Of a DNA stretch of 64,000 bases, positions 61,675-64,000 are shown piece by piece. The notes under the pieces were generated by a model. It was given only the letters and a program-made list of their open reading frames with translations, ran no database searches and was not told the DNA's origin. Within the stretch, counting starts at the first letter, position 1, and each line of letters starts with the position of its first letter. The position numbers and the translations under genes were made by a program. The DNA comes from Bauldia sp965232525 (GTDB lineage Bacteria; Pseudomonadota; Alphaproteobacteria; Rhizobiales; Kaistiaceae): the NCBI RefSeq assembly GCF_965232525.1, contig NZ_OZ246980.1, forward strand, positions 1,302,001-1,366,000, read 5' to 3'.

Positions 61675-62427
61675 ATGACGGACTACCGGATTTCGTTCCA
61701 ACTCTACAGTGCGCGCAAATTTCCTCCCGTCGAGGGCCAGCTGGAGGCTCTGGCGGCGATCGGCTACGACGCGGTCGAGCCGTATCGCGGGGCCTATGGC
61801 GACGATCCCGCCGGTTTTCGAAAGATGCTCGATACCTATGGGTTGGCGTGCCCGACCGCGCATATCGGGCTTGCCGACCTCGATGCGGACATCGATGCGG
61901 TCGTCGAGACGGCTGGCGTCCTCGGCCTCGAGACGGTGATCATACCCGCGATTCCAGCCGAAGAGCGCAGCCAGGATGCCAACGGTTGGAAGGCCCTCGG
62001 CGAGAAAATCTCGGCCCACGCCGAAGCGCTAAAGGCTCGTGGCTTGAAACTCGCTTGGCACAACCATGATTTCGAGTATGTCACGCTTCCCGACGGCTCG
62101 CGCCCGATCGATCATCTGCTGGCAGGCGCCGACGTGATGTGGGAGCCCGACATCGGCTGGATCGTCCGCGCCAAGCGCGACGTTGCCAGCGAACTCGCAC
62201 GGTTTTCGGGCAAGGTCGTTGCGCTGCACATCAAGGATACCGCTCCGGACGGCGTGACCGCGGATGACGGTTGGACCGATGTCGGTGCCGGTACCATCGA
62301 CTGGCGCGCGCTCTGGCCGGCCATCGAGACGACGGGTTCGAATCTGCTCGTCCTCGAACACGATGAACCGTCTGATTGGCGGAGCTTCGCTGAAAACTCG
62401 TACACCTTCCTCACCGGCAAGCAATAG
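61675..62427 (+). CDS. sugar phosphate isomerase/epimerase-like TIM barrel (AP endonuclease 2 family)
   Basis: 250 residues. FQLYSARKFPPVEGQLEALAAIGYDAVEPYRG at the N terminus and AWHNHDFEY in the middle, with EPDIGWI and HIKDTAPDG near the end, are typical of the xylose-isomerase-like barrels with a metal site. These enzymes act on keto-sugars or inositol derivatives. Paired with a Gfo/Idh/MocA dehydrogenase in one operon, it may work on a 3-keto-glycoside or keto-inositol; the substrate is unknown. Confidence 0.87.
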   Translation: MTDYRISFQLYSARKFPPVEGQLEALAAIGYDAVEPYRGAYGDDPAGFRKMLDTYGLACPTAHIGLADLDADIDAVVETAGVLGLETVIIPAIPAEERSQDANGWKALGEKISAHAEALKARGLKLAWHNHDFEYVTLPDGSRPIDHLLAGADVMWEPDIGWIVRAKRDVASELARFSGKVVALHIKDTAPDGVTADDGWTDVGAGTIDWRALWPAIETTGSNLLVLEHDEPSDWRSFAENSYTFLTGKQ

Positions 62428-62436
62428 GTCCAGACC

Positions 62437-63585
62437 ATGGCGCGACGCGCGGCCGTCGGCATCATTGGATGCGGCGTAATCTCAGACACGTATTTCGAGC
62501 TCGCGCCCTTGTTCAAGGATGTCGAGATCGTCGCCTGCGCCGACATCGTCGCGGCGGCAGCCAAGGCCAAGGCCGAGCAGTTCTCCGCCCGGGCGATGAC
62601 GGTCGACGCGCTTCTGAAGGACGATTCGATCGAGACGGTCATCAACCTGACGGTCCCGAAGGCCCACTACGACGTCAGTCACTCGGCTTTGACGGCCGGC
62701 AAGCACGTCTATTCCGAGAAACCGCTGACCCTTTCCTACGCCCAGGCACGCAAGCTGGTTCGGGAAGCCGACAAGCGCGGGCTCAAGCTCGGTGCGGCGC
62801 CGGACACGTTCCTCGGCGGAGGCCATCAGGCGGTCCGTAAGCTAGTCGACAAGGGCGCGATCGGCGACGTCGTCGGTGGCGCTGCTCAGGTCATGAGCCA
62901 CGGCATGGAGCATTGGCATCCGAGCCCCGGTTTCTTCTTTCGGCCCGGCGGCGGCCCGGTTCTCGACGTTGGCCCCTACTACATCACCGCGCTTGTCAAT
63001 CTCCTCGGTCCGGTGAAAACCGTTGCGGCGATGGCGAAGAAAGGCTTCGCCGAGCGGCTGGTATCGGCTGACGGTCCGATGAAGGGCAAGCGGATCAAGG
63101 TGACCACGCCTACCACCATCGACGCGATTCTTGCCTTTCGCTCCGGTGCTCAGGTGACCCTGTCGACCAGTTGGGACGTGTGGAAGCATGGTCATGCCAA
63201 TCCGATCGAGCTCTATGGAACCAAAGGAACGATGACCGTTCCTGACCCCAACTTTTTCGGCGGCACGGTGGCGTATTCGAAGCGGGACGACGACTACACC
63301 ACTGTCGATACCAGCTCGGCGCCCTTTGCGGCCAACAACTGGCAGGGGCACGCCGGCGGGCCGAAGCGCTCCAACTACCGAATGGTTGGGGTCGCCGATC
63401 TCGTCGATGCCGCACGGAAGGATCGCGAACCGCGGTGTTCCGGTCGCTTGGCCGCCCATGTCGTTGACGTGATGGAGTCAATTCTGGGATCGGCCGCTGA
63501 CCGACGGTTTGTCACGCTTCGTTCGTCGGTAGACCGTCCGGCGCCGTTGACGGCGGCTGACGCTCGGCGGCTTTCCGCCAAATAA
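62437..63585 (+). CDS. Gfo/Idh/MocA family sugar oxidoreductase
   Basis: 382 residues. Rossmann motif GIIGCGVISD at about 7-16, the family EKPLTLSYAQA (catalytic Lys region) near residue 90, and a C-terminal domain with GGGPVLDVGPYYITALVNLLGP. It oxidises or reduces a sugar, glycoside or inositol with NAD(P). It follows the isomerase-like gene by 9 bp and is the last gene of the ABC operon. Confidence 0.92.
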   Translation: MARRAAVGIIGCGVISDTYFELAPLFKDVEIVACADIVAAAAKAKAEQFSARAMTVDALLKDDSIETVINLTVPKAHYDVSHSALTAGKHVYSEKPLTLSYAQARKLVREADKRGLKLGAAPDTFLGGGHQAVRKLVDKGAIGDVVGGAAQVMSHGMEHWHPSPGFFFRPGGGPVLDVGPYYITALVNLLGPVKTVAAMAKKGFAERLVSADGPMKGKRIKVTTPTTIDAILAFRSGAQVTLSTSWDVWKHGHANPIELYGTKGTMTVPDPNFFGGTVAYSKRDDDYTTVDTSSAPFAANNWQGHAGGPKRSNYRMVGVADLVDAARKDREPRCSGRLAAHVVDVMESILGSAADRRFVTLRSSVDRPAPLTAADARRLSAK

Positions 63586-63747
63586 GCTGAAACTGGTGGA
63601 TCGATATCGGGCGCCGCATGGGTCAAGGTCTTGTTAACCTCTTGATTCGTCTACTTTTTGCGAACGATGCCCGCGGTGGCAGCTTGATGGGGTGCCGCCG
63701 GATCGGCTAGGGTTGTCAACAGGCGATACGGCCGGTCGAAAAAAGGG

Positions 63748-63777
63748 TTGCGTTCAAGCCCCTACGGCAGGTATAAA
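63748..63777 (+). promoter_or_regulatory. possible promoter upstream of a short transcript
   Basis: TTGCGT (63748-63753), an 18-bp gap and TATAAA (63772-63777). It lies in the 394-bp region after the last ABC-operon gene. Recognition is by eye only. Confidence 0.4.
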
Positions 63778-63783
63778 TCGCTG

Positions 63784-63924
63784 CTGTTACGAAGTTTTTT
63801 GATGCAAGCTGTTTATCAAGGTTATTAGTCCGGGTTTTTTGGATCGGGCAAAGGGTTCTACGAGACGTTTGTTTTTCTCGGATCTGTTTCTTAGATGAAA
63901 CCGCCGGCCAGCGCCGGCGGTTTT
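63784..63924 (+). ncRNA. candidate small RNA or leader of the next gene
   Basis: About 140 nt between the possible promoter and a strong intrinsic terminator, without a convincing open frame. T-rich with a possible internal CGAG/CTCG hairpin. It could be an independent small RNA, or a leader with an attenuator for the gene starting at 63980. No known RNA family recognised. Confidence 0.35.
63898..63924 (+). terminator. intrinsic terminator
   Basis: A perfect stem of AAACCGCCGGC / GCCGGCGGTTT around CAGC, followed by TTTTCG. The best classical terminator of the window. It lies 313 bp after the Gfo/Idh gene and 56 bp before the next start. Confidence 0.8.
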
Positions 63925-63979
63925 CGTTTGTGGGCGCGACGGTCAATGGGTTCAGGGATGTCGGGCGGCAGGGGAGTGC

Positions 63980-64000
63980 ATGGATGATATCCGCGTTGAA
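63980..64000 (+). CDS. start of an unidentified gene, cut by the window end
   Basis: ATG at 63980 with GGGGAG 4 bases upstream opens a frame of seven codons (MDDIRVE) to the window edge. Too short to identify. Confidence 0.4.

Overview
The window is a GC-rich stretch of an alphaproteobacterial chromosome. Three things point there: a complete rhizobial-type fructose transporter (frcBCA) with its ROK regulator; the hemC-hemD-mitofilin(Mic60)-hemY gene order typical of Alphaproteobacteria; and an aldose 1-dehydrogenase of the type known from Azospirillum. Genus cannot be decided from the sequence. Genes are dense, often overlap by 4 bp, and carry many antisense shadow ORFs.

Layout. (1) 1-21.5 kb, sugar and sugar-acid catabolism: the 3' part of an L-arabinose/D-galactose 1-dehydrogenase, a LacI regulator, an SGNH hydrolase, a minus-strand block (glycerate 2-kinase, mannonate dehydratase, fructokinase, ROK regulator FrcR) facing frcB-frcC-frcA-SDR, then a BenE-type transporter, an NAD-dependent epimerase-like protein, an FAH-family sugar-acid dehydratase candidate, altronate dehydratase, ribokinase and pyruvate carboxylase. 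Together they can import hexoses, oxidise and dehydrate sugar acids, and pass carbon to pyruvate and oxaloacetate. (2) 21.5-24 kb: thiMED thiamine salvage operon under a TPP riboswitch. (3) 24-37.3 kb, housekeeping: small secreted and membrane proteins, acetyl-CoA synthetase, EVE protein, an APH-like kinase, gpsA, tsaD, and diverging from tsaD the hemC-hemD-mitofilin-hemY operon. (4) 37.4-46.3 kb: a genomic island. It starts at an intact tRNA-Thr(CGU) and ends at a degraded copy of the 3' 46 nt of that tRNA. It carries one tight operon: a stand-alone Rieske protein, a Rieske-less oxygenase catalytic subunit, a GST-like protein, a purine-type deaminase and a BMP/Nup-type nucleoside ABC transporter. 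The oxygenase part resembles the NdmC/NdmE/NdmD-Rieske arrangement of bacterial N7-methylxanthine demethylase, so I propose a methylated-purine uptake, deamination and N-demethylation system. It is the most interesting element here. (5) 46.4-55.9 kb: a 1324-residue three-domain HAD/trehalose-phosphatase/GH65 fusion with the architecture of mycobacterial OtsB1, two gene remnants, a 2-hydroxyacid dehydrogenase, and a CHASE2-cyclase with degenerate metal sites lying between two cyclic-nucleotide-binding proteins. (6) 56-63.6 kb: a LacI regulator diverging, across a promoter with two operators, from a sugar ABC operon with an isomerase-like TIM barrel and a Gfo/Idh/MocA dehydrogenase. The last 400 bp hold a possible small RNA or leader and the start of a further gene.

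No IS element, integrase, rRNA or CRISPR array was seen.
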